Shown one piece after another: positions 52,913-60,408 of a DNA stretch of 64,000 nucleotides (positions within the stretch are counted from its first letter, which is position 1; each line of letters starts with the position of its first letter). The translations under genes and the position numbers were made by a program. Source of the DNA: Virgibacillus subterraneus (lineage in GTDB: Bacteria > Bacillota > Bacilli > Bacillales > Amphibacillaceae); contig NZ_FOEH01000002.1 in the NCBI RefSeq assembly GCF_900110695.1, positions 496,001-560,000 of the forward strand, read 5' to 3'. The notes below the pieces were generated by a model. That model did no database searches, had not been told where the DNA came from, and saw only the letters and a program-made list of their open reading frames with translations.

Positions 52913-54412
52913 TTGGATAATATAGAGCAAATTGAAAAAGACTTCAAAGAATTACTAAGTGAACTAGAAGTTTATCGTGAAGCAATTACCCTAACACAAT
53001 GGGATATGCGTACAAAAATCCCGAAAAATGGAGTTGAGCAACGTTCAGAAGTAGTTGGGTTTTTGTCCGAAAAAGTTCACCAACTTGAAACTTCAGAAAA
53101 GATGAAATATTTTATTGACCTTTTAAAAGATAGTACCCAAGATGAAATCGTCAGAAAGACTGTAAAGGAATGCGAAGAAATATATGAGCGAAATCGAAAA
53201 ATCCCCAATGATGAATTCAAAGAATATGTATTGCTTCAGTCTAAATCAGAGTCCATCTGGCAGGAAGCACGAGAGACAGATAATTTCTCTCTTTTTCAAC
53301 CTTATCTTGAGGAGTTAGTCTCATATAATCAAAAGTTTGCATCGTATTGGGGTTATGAAGATAACATTTATGATGCTCTATTACATAATTATGAACCTGG
53401 CGTTACAACTGCAACGCTTGATAAAGTATTCCCTGAAGTCAGAAAATCCTTATCATCTTTATTGAACAAAATAAACCAAAGCAGCAATAAGCCAGATCCA
53501 ACTGTTTTAGTGGGCCATTTCCCTAAAAAAGACCAGGAAGACTTTACTATTAAGATTTTAGAGCAAATGGGTTACGATTTTTCTTCAGGACGTCTTGATG
53601 AAACTGTACATCCTTTTGCCATCGCTTTAAATATGAATGATGTACGTATAACCACTCGTTATGATGAAGAAGACTTTCGGACAGCTGTTTTTGGTACGAT
53701 TCACGAAGGTGGCCATGCCTTATATGAACAAAACATTAGCAAGAAATTAGTTAATACACCGTTAGCAACCGGAACTTCCATGGGTATCCATGAATCACAA
53801 TCACTGTTTTGGGAAAACTTTGTCGGACGAAATAAGGCTTTTTGGGATAGTAATTACGAGTTATTTCAGTCATATGCACCAAAGCATTTCCAGCAGCTTC
53901 CATTGGGTGAATTTTACCGTGCTGTTAATGAAGTGAAACCATCATTAATTCGAATTGAAGCAGATGAGCTAACCTATTCGCTTCATATTATGATTCGCTA
54001 TGAACTAGAAAAAGCATTAATTAACGACGAAATTAGTGTTAGTGATCTACCACATCTCTGGAACGAGAAGATGGAGGATTACCTTGGAATAAAACCACCA
54101 ACTGACAGAGAGGGTGTCTTACAGGATATTCATTGGTCAGGAGGGGATTTCGGTTATTTCCCTTCTTATGCATTAGGTTATATGTATGCAGCTCAATTTC
54201 ATAATACAATGAAGACCAAGTTGAATGTAGATGACTTAATTCGAAATAACCAATTTGATCAAATACGCAATTGGTTGACAGAAAACATTCACCAGTATGG
54301 CAAAATGAAGAAACCTCTTGAAATAATTGAGGATGTAACAAAAGAAAAATTAAATCCGGATTATCTTGTAAATTATCTAACAAATAAATACAGCAAAATA
54401 TACAATCTTTAA
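52913..54412 (+). CDS. ypwA: Metallocarboxypeptidase, M32 family
   Basis: 499 residues (Bacillus subtilis YpwA: 501). Zinc-binding HEGGH within GTIHEGGHALYEQ and the second ligand region HESQSLFWENFVGR; the M32-specific DVRITTR and family block LSYSLHIMIRYELEKALI-like segment (here LTYSLHIMIRYELEKAL) are present. Cytoplasmic enzyme that trims C-terminal residues from peptides, with low activity on Pro. TTG 52913 has AAAGGAGG upstream; the frame extends back into ypsC without a site. A terminator follows. Confidence 0.95.
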   Translation: MDNIEQIEKDFKELLSELEVYREAITLTQWDMRTKIPKNGVEQRSEVVGFLSEKVHQLETSEKMKYFIDLLKDSTQDEIVRKTVKECEEIYERNRKIPNDEFKEYVLLQSKSESIWQEARETDNFSLFQPYLEELVSYNQKFASYWGYEDNIYDALLHNYEPGVTTATLDKVFPEVRKSLSSLLNKINQSSNKPDPTVLVGHFPKKDQEDFTIKILEQMGYDFSSGRLDETVHPFAIALNMNDVRITTRYDEEDFRTAVFGTIHEGGHALYEQNISKKLVNTPLATGTSMGIHESQSLFWENFVGRNKAFWDSNYELFQSYAPKHFQQLPLGEFYRAVNEVKPSLIRIEADELTYSLHIMIRYELEKALINDEISVSDLPHLWNEKMEDYLGIKPPTDREGVLQDIHWSGGDFGYFPSYALGYMYAAQFHNTMKTKLNVDDLIRNNQFDQIRNWLTENIHQYGKMKKPLEIIEDVTKEKLNPDYLVNYLTNKYSKIYNL

Positions 54413-54421
54413 TATGCAAAG

Positions 54422-54446
54422 TACAGGGAAGTACCCCTGTTTTTTA
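54422..54446 (+). terminator. Terminator after ypwA
   Basis: ACAGGG/CCCTGT-type stem with GAAGTAC loop, followed by TTTTTT. Family B copy B8 starts immediately after. Confidence 0.6.
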
Positions 54447-54447
54447 G

Positions 54448-54580
54448 GAGATAAGAAGGCATTCCTTTCTTACTGAATAAGTATGCAACTAAGGATTGCA
54501 CTTGAAAGTATAAGGGGTTCTAAGAAAAGCAAAATACGTTTTTTATAGAACCCCTTTAATGATAAATAAGTATTTCTATT
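54448..54580 (+). repeat. Family B repeat, copy B8
   Basis: Left end decayed (AGATAAGAAGG), then CTTTCTTACTGAATAAGTATGCAACTAAGG, GAAAGTATAAGGGGTTCTA, loop, TAGAACCCCTTTAAT. The hairpin is perfect for 9-11 bp here (AAGGGGTTCTA / TAGAACCCCTT). It fills the gap between converging ypwA and the oxidase operon and may now serve as a terminator. Confidence 0.8.
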
Positions 54581-54589
54581 GTTGAATTA

Positions 54590-56248
54590 TCAGTTATTTC
54601 CAATTGGCCAAGCAAATGGTGGTGAGCCTGGAGGTGAATGCTGAATAATTTCTATAAACGGAATGGTATATGCAAATAGAATCAATGCTATTGTTAACCC
54701 AATCCAAAGTTTCCAATTTTCCAGGAATTTTGGTGTAGGTTCTGCATCTGGTTCTTCTTCTGCAATAGGAAACTCTTCTATTCCTTTTGGTGCAAAGAAC
54801 GCTAATTTAATAATTATATATACCATCAGTATAATTCCTATAAATAGAATGGACCCGCCAATCGCCTGTGAGTACTGATAACCAATCCACTCTGATGCTT
54901 GTTCGGTACCACCATAGGTTGAATATGCTGATCGACGGGGAGCTCCGAATAAACCTGCAATATGCATTGAACCCGACATAATGGTCATACCAATTGTCCA
55001 TATAATTGTTTGAATCATACCTAACTTATTGATATCAGCTGTCAGTTTTCTCCCAGTTAAAACCGGAATCAACCAATAAGATATTCCAAAAAAGGTTAAA
55101 ATAACAGTTGTTGCAACAGTTAAGTGAAAGTGTCCTGTTACCCAAATTGTGTTGTGTACAACTGCATTTAACTGGTGAGAAGCGTTAATAATTCCGCCAG
55201 TCCCAGCGGGAATAAACGCAAGCATACCTACCATCGGTGCAAAGAATCTTACATCCTTCCATGGTAAATGTTTTACCCAGCCAAATATACCTTGAAATCC
55301 TTTTTTGCGTCCCGTAATTTCAAACATTGCAAACATGGAAAATGCAGTTAACAGAGAAGGAATAATAACCATAAATGTTAATACAACTTGAATAAACTTC
55401 CACATTGGGTCAATTCCAGGTTCGGTTAGTTGATGGTGAAAGCCTACTGGAATGGAAAACATTAAAAATAAGACAAAGGCTAGACGAGCTAGCGAATCGC
55501 TAAATATTTTCCCGCCAATAATTTTAGGGATTATAGCGTACCAAGCCATATATGCCGGCAGTAGCCAGAAATATACCAATGGATGTCCAAAATACCAAAA
55601 TAATGTTCTGCTTACTAAAATATTTATCGTGTCAGCATAACCAAGTGACCAAGGAATAAACTGAATCAATACTGTAGATGCTACACCTAAAGTTGCGATA
55701 AACCATAGCAACATATTTATAACAACCATAAATGCTAATAGAGGTGACTTTTCATTTTTATGATCTTTTCTCCATAAGAACATTTGCCTGAAGTTAACAA
55801 AGCAAGCAACCCAACTTCCGATAATTACTAATGCCAACCCAATATAAAAGGCCGAATGTGCTTTTAATGGAGCGTAAAAAGTATAAAGTACACTTGCTTT
55901 ACCTAATAATATAGTGATCGAAGACATAATAGTACCGACTAGCATAATCCAAAAGCCAACCCAGGAGATCTTACGTTGTTTAACTGTTAATCCAATTGTT
56001 TTATTTATTAAAGCATACTGGAATCCAATAATGAAAAATGTTGTTAAGACAAGACCTAATATAACACCGTGAACAGTCAATACTTGGTAATAATCAATTC
56101 CCCATGGAAGTGTAAATGTCCCGGAACGAACTAATGTTTGGAGTAATCCCATTAGACCACCAATAAGCAGGGAGATAAATGCTACATAAATATATGCCAT
56201 GGATAATTTCGTTTCCTGTTTAGATAAACCTAATTTTTCACTAATCAT
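54590..56248 (-). CDS. B-type (ba3-like) cytochrome c oxidase subunit I
   Basis: 552 residues, about 13 membrane spans. Heme-copper oxidase signatures: VHGVILGLV (low-spin heme His), GHPLVYFWLLPAYMAWY with the CuB His and cross-linked Tyr in H-P-L-V-Y, GFHHQLTEPG (CuB His pair), and HFHLTVATTV near the heme ligands. The canonical K/D-channel glutamate of A-type HPEVY is replaced by Leu, as in B-type (ba3) oxidases, which use one proton channel. It overlaps the subunit II stop by 1 base (TAATG). Probably oxidises cytochrome c supplied by qcrABC; quinol is less likely because subunit II has a CuA site. Such genes are called cbaA. Confidence 0.92.
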   Translation of the reverse strand: MISEKLGLSKQETKLSMAYIYVAFISLLIGGLMGLLQTLVRSGTFTLPWGIDYYQVLTVHGVILGLVLTTFFIIGFQYALINKTIGLTVKQRKISWVGFWIMLVGTIMSSITILLGKASVLYTFYAPLKAHSAFYIGLALVIIGSWVACFVNFRQMFLWRKDHKNEKSPLLAFMVVINMLLWFIATLGVASTVLIQFIPWSLGYADTINILVSRTLFWYFGHPLVYFWLLPAYMAWYAIIPKIIGGKIFSDSLARLAFVLFLMFSIPVGFHHQLTEPGIDPMWKFIQVVLTFMVIIPSLLTAFSMFAMFEITGRKKGFQGIFGWVKHLPWKDVRFFAPMVGMLAFIPAGTGGIINASHQLNAVVHNTIWVTGHFHLTVATTVILTFFGISYWLIPVLTGRKLTADINKLGMIQTIIWTIGMTIMSGSMHIAGLFGAPRRSAYSTYGGTEQASEWIGYQYSQAIGGSILFIGIILMVYIIIKLAFFAPKGIEEFPIAEEEPDAEPTPKFLENWKLWIGLTIALILFAYTIPFIEIIQHSPPGSPPFAWPIGNN

Positions 56249-56751
56249 TATTCATACACCTCCACAGTAGCGAACATCAAATGATGTCCAGTTCCGCAAT
56301 ATTCATTACAAACTAAAGTATATTCACCAGGTTTTTCCATTACTGTTTCATAACTGCTGACATAACCAGGTTCAACCATCATGTTTACATTTGTTCCAGC
56401 AAGTTCAAATCCATGAACAACATCCTTTGACGTTACATGGAACAAAACAGTTGATCCCTTGGGTACTCTGATAGATTTTACCTGAGCCCCTTCCTCATCT
56501 ACGCCTAAATCATAATTAAATGCTGAAGCAAGAACATTAAGAATATATTTATTTTCATCTACTTTAGTTAAACCAAGATTTTCTTTTTTAAATGCCTCAT
56601 TTGCTTCAACATTTTGTGGATCAATTGTTGTCATCTGGCTTTGTGGATGTGTTCCTTTATAAAATGCTCCTATACCTATAACTAGAAGGAATACCACAAG
56701 TGATCCTACCCCAAACATTAGCCAAATTTTTTCGTATTTGTGTAAATGCAT
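56248..56751 (-). CDS. B-type cytochrome c oxidase subunit II (CuA)
   Basis: 167 residues: short cytoplasmic start, one membrane span (about 10-33), then a cupredoxin domain. CuA ligands are in CNEYCGTGHHLM (C-x3-C, His, Met) and VVHGFELAG. With a single N-terminal span it matches ba3-type rather than A-type subunit II (two spans). Minus-strand GGGGAG lies 10 bases before ATG 56751; ATG 56760 would be only 1 base away. Equivalent genes are called cbaB. Confidence 0.92.
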   Translation of the reverse strand: MHLHKYEKIWLMFGVGSLVVFLLVIGIGAFYKGTHPQSQMTTIDPQNVEANEAFKKENLGLTKVDENKYILNVLASAFNYDLGVDEEGAQVKSIRVPKGSTVLFHVTSKDVVHGFELAGTNVNMMVEPGYVSSYETVMEKPGEYTLVCNEYCGTGHHLMFATVEVYE

Positions 56752-56776
56752 GTAAAACATCTCCCCATATTTCTTT

Positions 56777-56923
56777 TTATCTCATAACAAAAAGAGCGTA
56801 TACACCAAACCAACTAGCCAAAATAAATAGTCCAAGCATCATAACCGAAATAAATGTTCCTATTAATTCTGGACTTTCTTTTTTATTAGCTTTTTCTTCC
56901 TTTTGATGATGTAGACTCGTCAA
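56777..56923 (-). CDS. Cytochrome c oxidase subunit IIa, small membrane protein
   Basis: A 48-residue frame upstream of subunit II on the minus strand: charged N-terminus (HHQKEEKANKKESPE), the block ELIGTFISVMMLGLFILASWFGVYALFVMR with one membrane helix. Small subunits of this kind (IIa) accompany ba3 oxidases and supply the helix missing from subunit II. TTG 56923 is preferred because AAAGGGA (56939-56933) gives a 10-base spacing; GTG 56932, adding three residues, abuts the site. It would be the first gene of the three-gene oxidase operon. Confidence 0.82.
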   Translation of the reverse strand: MTSLHHQKEEKANKKESPELIGTFISVMMLGLFILASWFGVYALFVMR

Positions 56924-57150
56924 ATTACTCACTCCCTTTAAACTAAATTATGTTTCTATCTTTATGATACACCTATAAAAAATGAAAACCGTTGAATTAA
57001 ACGATAATTCATAAATTGTTCAATAACTGCTGCGAGCCAAGAGGTTAAGGGGATTATAAGCAATATATTAATAGAGGTTATGAAAAATATGTGAAGAAAC
57101 TGTTATATTTTTGTGTAAAATAAGCAAACTAAACCTAAAAAGGTGAGTTC

Positions 57151-58242
57151 ATGTCATTTATTTGTTCAATTGGATTAGGTATTCCTTCAAATGAATTATC
57201 ACAGCCTTCAGTTAAAAATCTAGTCAGGGAAATTTTCACATACTCTGAAAAACAATTATCCAGATTATTACCTGTATTTGACCATGCAATGATTAATAAA
57301 AGACAGTTTGTAGTGGGAGAGGAATGGTTTAAAGAAAAGCACTCATTCCAGGAAAAGAATGATTTATATCATAGACACGCTATCAATTATTCATTAAAAG
57401 CTATGGACGCTTGTCTAACTAATAAAGAATTTCTTAAACAGGATATTCCATACGAAGCTATTGATTTAATTATCTTTGTATCGAGTACTGGAATAGCTAC
57501 GCCCTCGTTAGATACATATTTAATGAACGAGCGTCCTATCCGAGAAGATATTTCTCGTATGCCGCTATGGGGATTAGGTTGTGCAGGGGGCGCAATAGGA
57601 TTATCCCGGGCTTTTGACTGGCTTAAAGCTCATCCTGATAAAACAGTGCTTATTATCTCATGCGAACTATGCAGTCTAACATTTCAAAAAGATGATAATC
57701 AAAAAAGCAACTTAATTGGTACAGCCCTATTTGGAGACGGAGTGGGTGCTGCTTTATTAGTAGGTGAAAATTCAACTTATCTATCTCATGCAAAGAAAGT
57801 AAAGCCACAAATAAAGCATACGAGCTCAGCAACTATGAAGAACAGTAATTCCGTTATGGGATGGGACATTACAAATGATGGATTGGAAGTAGTATTCTCA
57901 AAAAGTATTCCAGCACTTGTGCAGACATTCTGGAAGAAGCATATTGAAACATTTCTGCAAGATAATAATATAAACAGAAATGAAATATATTCATTTATTT
58001 CACATCCTGGAGGTAAAAAGGTATTAGAAGCTATGGAAGATGTTCTACAGGTTCCACAAGAAAAGTTTAAACATTCGTATCGTGTACTTGGAAACCACGG
58101 GAACATGTCTTCAGCAACCGTCTTTTACATACTGCATGAATGGTTAAAAGAGGAAGTACCGGAAAAAGAACAAAGTATTTTATCAGCCTTAGGGCCAGGA
58201 TTTAGTTCAGAATTATTAATATTGGAGTGGAATGAAAGATGA
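57151..58242 (+). CDS. bpsA: Type III polyketide synthase (chalcone synthase family)
   Basis: 363 residues. Catalytic triad: Cys144 in GLGCAGGAIG, His in SHPGGKKV and Asn in GNHGNMSSAT. The GDGVGAALLVG block is also present. Bacillus subtilis BpsA (BcsA) makes alkylpyrones from long-chain acyl-CoA and malonyl/methylmalonyl-CoA; the same product class is likely here. The next gene, overlapping by 4 bases, is the matching methyltransferase. An AAAGGTGAG site precedes the ATG. Biological role of such lipids in Bacillaceae is not settled. Confidence 0.92.
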   Translation: MSFICSIGLGIPSNELSQPSVKNLVREIFTYSEKQLSRLLPVFDHAMINKRQFVVGEEWFKEKHSFQEKNDLYHRHAINYSLKAMDACLTNKEFLKQDIPYEAIDLIIFVSSTGIATPSLDTYLMNERPIREDISRMPLWGLGCAGGAIGLSRAFDWLKAHPDKTVLIISCELCSLTFQKDDNQKSNLIGTALFGDGVGAALLVGENSTYLSHAKKVKPQIKHTSSATMKNSNSVMGWDITNDGLEVVFSKSIPALVQTFWKKHIETFLQDNNINRNEIYSFISHPGGKKVLEAMEDVLQVPQEKFKHSYRVLGNHGNMSSATVFYILHEWLKEEVPEKEQSILSALGPGFSSELLILEWNER

Positions 58243-58751
58243 CAACTTGGATGTGGCTATTAATTATTGTAGTTATTGCACAAAGGCTGATAGAACTAAA
58301 CATTGCCAAGCGAAATGAAAGATGGATGAAAGATAGGGGAGGTATCGAAAAAGGGGAGAAGCATTATAAATGGTTTATATGGCTTCATAGCATCTTTTTT
58401 TTGTCGATGATTTTTGAAGCACTTTTGAATAATAATAACAGTACCGGAATTAATTACTTTTTGATCACTATATTTTTATTAACACAATTAGGAAGAATAT
58501 GGTGTATTCATACTTTAGGAAAATTCTGGAATACAAAAATTATTGTTCTGCCAGGAGTCTCGCTGATTAAAAAAGGACCATACAAATACGTGAAACATCC
58601 AAATTATATTATTGTCGCTATAGAGTTATTTATAATTCCGTTTCTTTTAGGAGCCTATTTAACTGCATTTGTATTTCCGCTCCTGCATATCATTCTCTTA
58701 AAAGTAAGAATTCCGCGTGAAGAAAAAGCGTTAACGAAAGCAACCTTGTAA
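58239..58751 (+). CDS. bpsB: Isoprenylcysteine carboxyl methyltransferase-family protein (BpsB)
   Basis: 170 residues, four or five membrane spans. C-terminal ICMT/PEMT signature GPYKYVKHPNYIIVAIELFIIPFLLGAYLTAF and RIPREEKAL. In Bacillus subtilis bpsB (ypbQ) follows bpsA and O-methylates the alkylpyrone; the ATGA overlap with the PKS gene supports the same pairing. Membrane location fits a long-chain lipid substrate. A bidirectional terminator ends the operon. Confidence 0.9.
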   Translation: MTTWMWLLIIVVIAQRLIELNIAKRNERWMKDRGGIEKGEKHYKWFIWLHSIFFLSMIFEALLNNNNSTGINYFLITIFLLTQLGRIWCIHTLGKFWNTKIIVLPGVSLIKKGPYKYVKHPNYIIVAIELFIIPFLLGAYLTAFVFPLLHIILLKVRIPREEKALTKATL

Positions 58752-58753
58752 CA

Positions 58754-58784
58754 AAAGAGGATAGCATATTCGCTATCCTCTTTA
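58754..58784. terminator. Bidirectional terminator between bpsB and the queuosine transporter gene
   Basis: AAAGAGGATAGC / GCTATCCTCTTT perfect 12-bp stem with a 6-base loop; usable on both strands. Confidence 0.85.
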
Positions 58785-58787
58785 AGC

Positions 58788-59465
58788 TTATTTTTTATGC
58801 AGGTTTTTAGCAATATACATAAATGGTGTATCAATTAATGCTACTGCGAATTTAATTATATACGTCGTAAGGAAAATTTCCAGCCAAACGGAGGTTGGAT
58901 ATTCACCATAAAATGCTATTGTACAAAAGACAGCAGTATCAAGAAGTTGACTTACTACTGTACTGCCATTATTTCGAATCCATAAATTTTTATCTGATGG
59001 AAACAATTTCCGTAGTTTGTCATAGATCCAAACATCGAAATATTGGCTAATAGCATAAGCAGCCAGACTACCGGCAGCTATACGTGGGATCATTCCAAAA
59101 ATTGTTGCTAGTGATCCGTGGGCAATATCGTCTGCACCAGGTTCGAATACAAGTACTATTTGCATCATAATCGTCATTGTAATTAAAGTTGAGAATCCTA
59201 GCCATACAGCCTTTTTCGCATCCTTTTTACCATACTTTTCGTTCAAAATGTCGGTTGCTAAGTATGCTGTGCCATAAATTATATTTCCCAACGTTGCAGT
59301 TAACCCAAATAGTTCAATTGTTTCAAGTACCTGAATATTTGCGATAACTGTTGCCATACCTATCCATGCAAAAAGACCCATTTTTCCAAACAAGCGGTAA
59401 AATAACAGTAATAATGAGAAGTTAACAAGGGCAAACAATATCCAAATTATTTCATTTGGCATCAT
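58788..59465 (-). CDS. ypdP: Queuosine precursor transporter (YhhQ/YpdP family)
   Basis: 225 residues, about six membrane spans. COG1738 features: TLGNIIYGTAYLATDILNEKYGKKDAKKAVWLGF and the later AAYAISQYFDVWIYDKL, WIRNNGSTVVSQLLDTAVF blocks. Family members import preQ0/preQ1 for queuosine in tRNA. ATG 59465 has AAGGAGG (59480-59474) 8 bases upstream. The leader directly before contains an apparent preQ1-I riboswitch that includes this ribosome site, strongly supporting the substrate assignment. The frame extends upstream to 59531 through that leader, which is therefore not coding. Confidence 0.9.
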   Translation of the reverse strand: MMPNEIIWILFALVNFSLLLLFYRLFGKMGLFAWIGMATVIANIQVLETIELFGLTATLGNIIYGTAYLATDILNEKYGKKDAKKAVWLGFSTLITMTIMMQIVLVFEPGADDIAHGSLATIFGMIPRIAAGSLAAYAISQYFDVWIYDKLRKLFPSDKNLWIRNNGSTVVSQLLDTAVFCTIAFYGEYPTSVWLEIFLTTYIIKFAVALIDTPFMYIAKNLHKK

Positions 59466-59473
59466 AATAAATT

Positions 59474-59513
59474 CCTCCTTAGTTTTGATAACGCGGGAGT
59501 TTACGAACCGCGA
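59474..59513 (-). promoter_or_regulatory. preQ1-I riboswitch upstream of ypdP
   Basis: Minus-strand leader reads CGCGG-TTCGTAAACT-CCCGCG, a 5-bp P1 stem with a loop starting UUC, then UUAUC and AAAACUAAGGAGG. This is the H-type pseudoknot layout of class I preQ1 aptamers: a GG-UUC / CCC core and an A-rich tail ending ACUAAGG that pairs back into the loop. The tail overlaps the ribosome binding site, implying translational repression by bound preQ1. Confidence 0.82.
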
Positions 59514-59814
59514 TAAAACAACAAAATTCATTATACGTTTTTACAGTTTAAGAAGCAAGGGGGGATTGAAATTCAATAGACAACATATTACGTATGAACA
59601 TTTTAAAAAGTTATAAAATCATTGAAGCCCAAGAAGGAATAAATTTATCTTATCGTAGACAAGTTAAGGGAAGTCCACGAGGCACTGGCGGGTGAGAACG
59701 GCACGTCCAGTGGCGTCAACGGCACTAGAATAGTACGTCATATACGTCGGCCAAGACGTGAATGATTATCCAGTTGGTGAATGGAATAATTGCATTTATG
59801 CAGTATAAAACCAT
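59514..59814. other. Intergenic region between ypdP leader and csp terminator
   Basis: Carries the ypdP promoter region (minus strand) and, at 59650-59765, a GC-rich patch unlike its surroundings, with CACTGG/CCAGTG arms and repeated ACGTC words. The short plus-strand frame at 59762 overlaps the csp terminator and is not believable as a gene. Confidence 0.5.
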
Positions 59815-59850
59815 CAAAAAAAGCGGTAATCTGAAAAAGATTACCGCTTT
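59815..59850 (-). terminator. Terminator of the cold-shock gene
   Basis: AAAGCGGTAATCT / AGATTACCGCTTT, 13-bp stem with a 5-base loop; on the minus strand it is followed by TTTTTT. Confidence 0.88.
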
Positions 59851-59863
59851 ATATATTGTTGGG

Positions 59864-60064
59864 TTATTTTTTAGTTACATTTGCAGCTTGTGGGCCACGT
59901 TCGCCTTCTACAATTTCAAAAGAAACTTCTTGTCCTTCTTCTAAAGACTTAAAGCCTTCTTCCTGGATAGCTGAATAATGTACGAATACATCATTTCCTT
60001 CTTCCAATTGAATAAAGCCATAACCTTTTTCTGCGTTGAACCATTTTACTACTCCGTTTTCCAT
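59864..60064 (-). CDS. csp: Cold-shock protein (CspA/CspB family)
   Basis: 66-residue single OB-fold RNA/ssDNA chaperone. RNP-1 KGYGFIQ (13-19) and RNP-2 VFVHY (26-30) are intact; [18 protein letters not shown] is the standard beginning. AGGAGGATTTATTTAC precedes the ATG on the minus strand. It has a strong sigma-A promoter about 160 bases upstream, so its transcript carries the long leader typical of cold-inducible csp genes. Confidence 0.97.
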   Translation of the reverse strand: MENGVVKWFNAEKGYGFIQLEEGNDVFVHYSAIQEEGFKSLEEGQEVSFEIVEGERGPQAANVTKK

Positions 60065-60224
60065 GTAAATAAATCCTCCTAAAAACTTTCACGTAAAACG
60101 TGTTAATACAAAGCAGATAAATGAATATCAAAAAAGACAACCTCGTATAGAAGGTAGGATCACTAGTACGTCCACTTCTATGGAAGCTGCCTGTCGTTAA
60201 TGATTCCATACATCTTCTTTGCTT
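60065..60224 (-). promoter_or_regulatory. Long 5' leader of csp, possible thermosensor
   Basis: About 160 untranslated bases. On the minus strand CATAGAAG (near 60180) can pair with CTTCTAT (near 60150), and an ACACGTTTTACGTG hairpin-like word lies near the ribosome site. Long structured leaders are a hallmark of cold-shock mRNAs; the specific fold here is inference. Confidence 0.5.
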
Positions 60225-60230
60225 ATGTCT

Positions 60231-60259
60231 AATATAGCCTATTTTCGTCTAGCCGTCAA
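60231..60259 (-). promoter_or_regulatory. Sigma-A promoter of csp
   Basis: Minus strand TTGACG (60259-60254), exactly 17 bases, TATATT (60236-60231). Predicted start of RNA near 60224. Confidence 0.7.
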
Positions 60260-60408
60260 GATGTTAGGCATAATAAACTCAAATATTTTATAACAAAAAA
60301 AGGCTTCTTAGTTTATAATGTAAACGCTTTAAAAATCCTCTAAAATTATGTGAAAATAATGTTAAATGCGTTACACTATATATATTATTGTTGCAAGGAG
60401 GAGTACAA

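Noticed and set aside
59762-59944. 60-codon plus-strand frame
   Set aside because: Crosses the csp terminator and the csp coding end; hydrophobic look comes from AT-rich antisense sequence.
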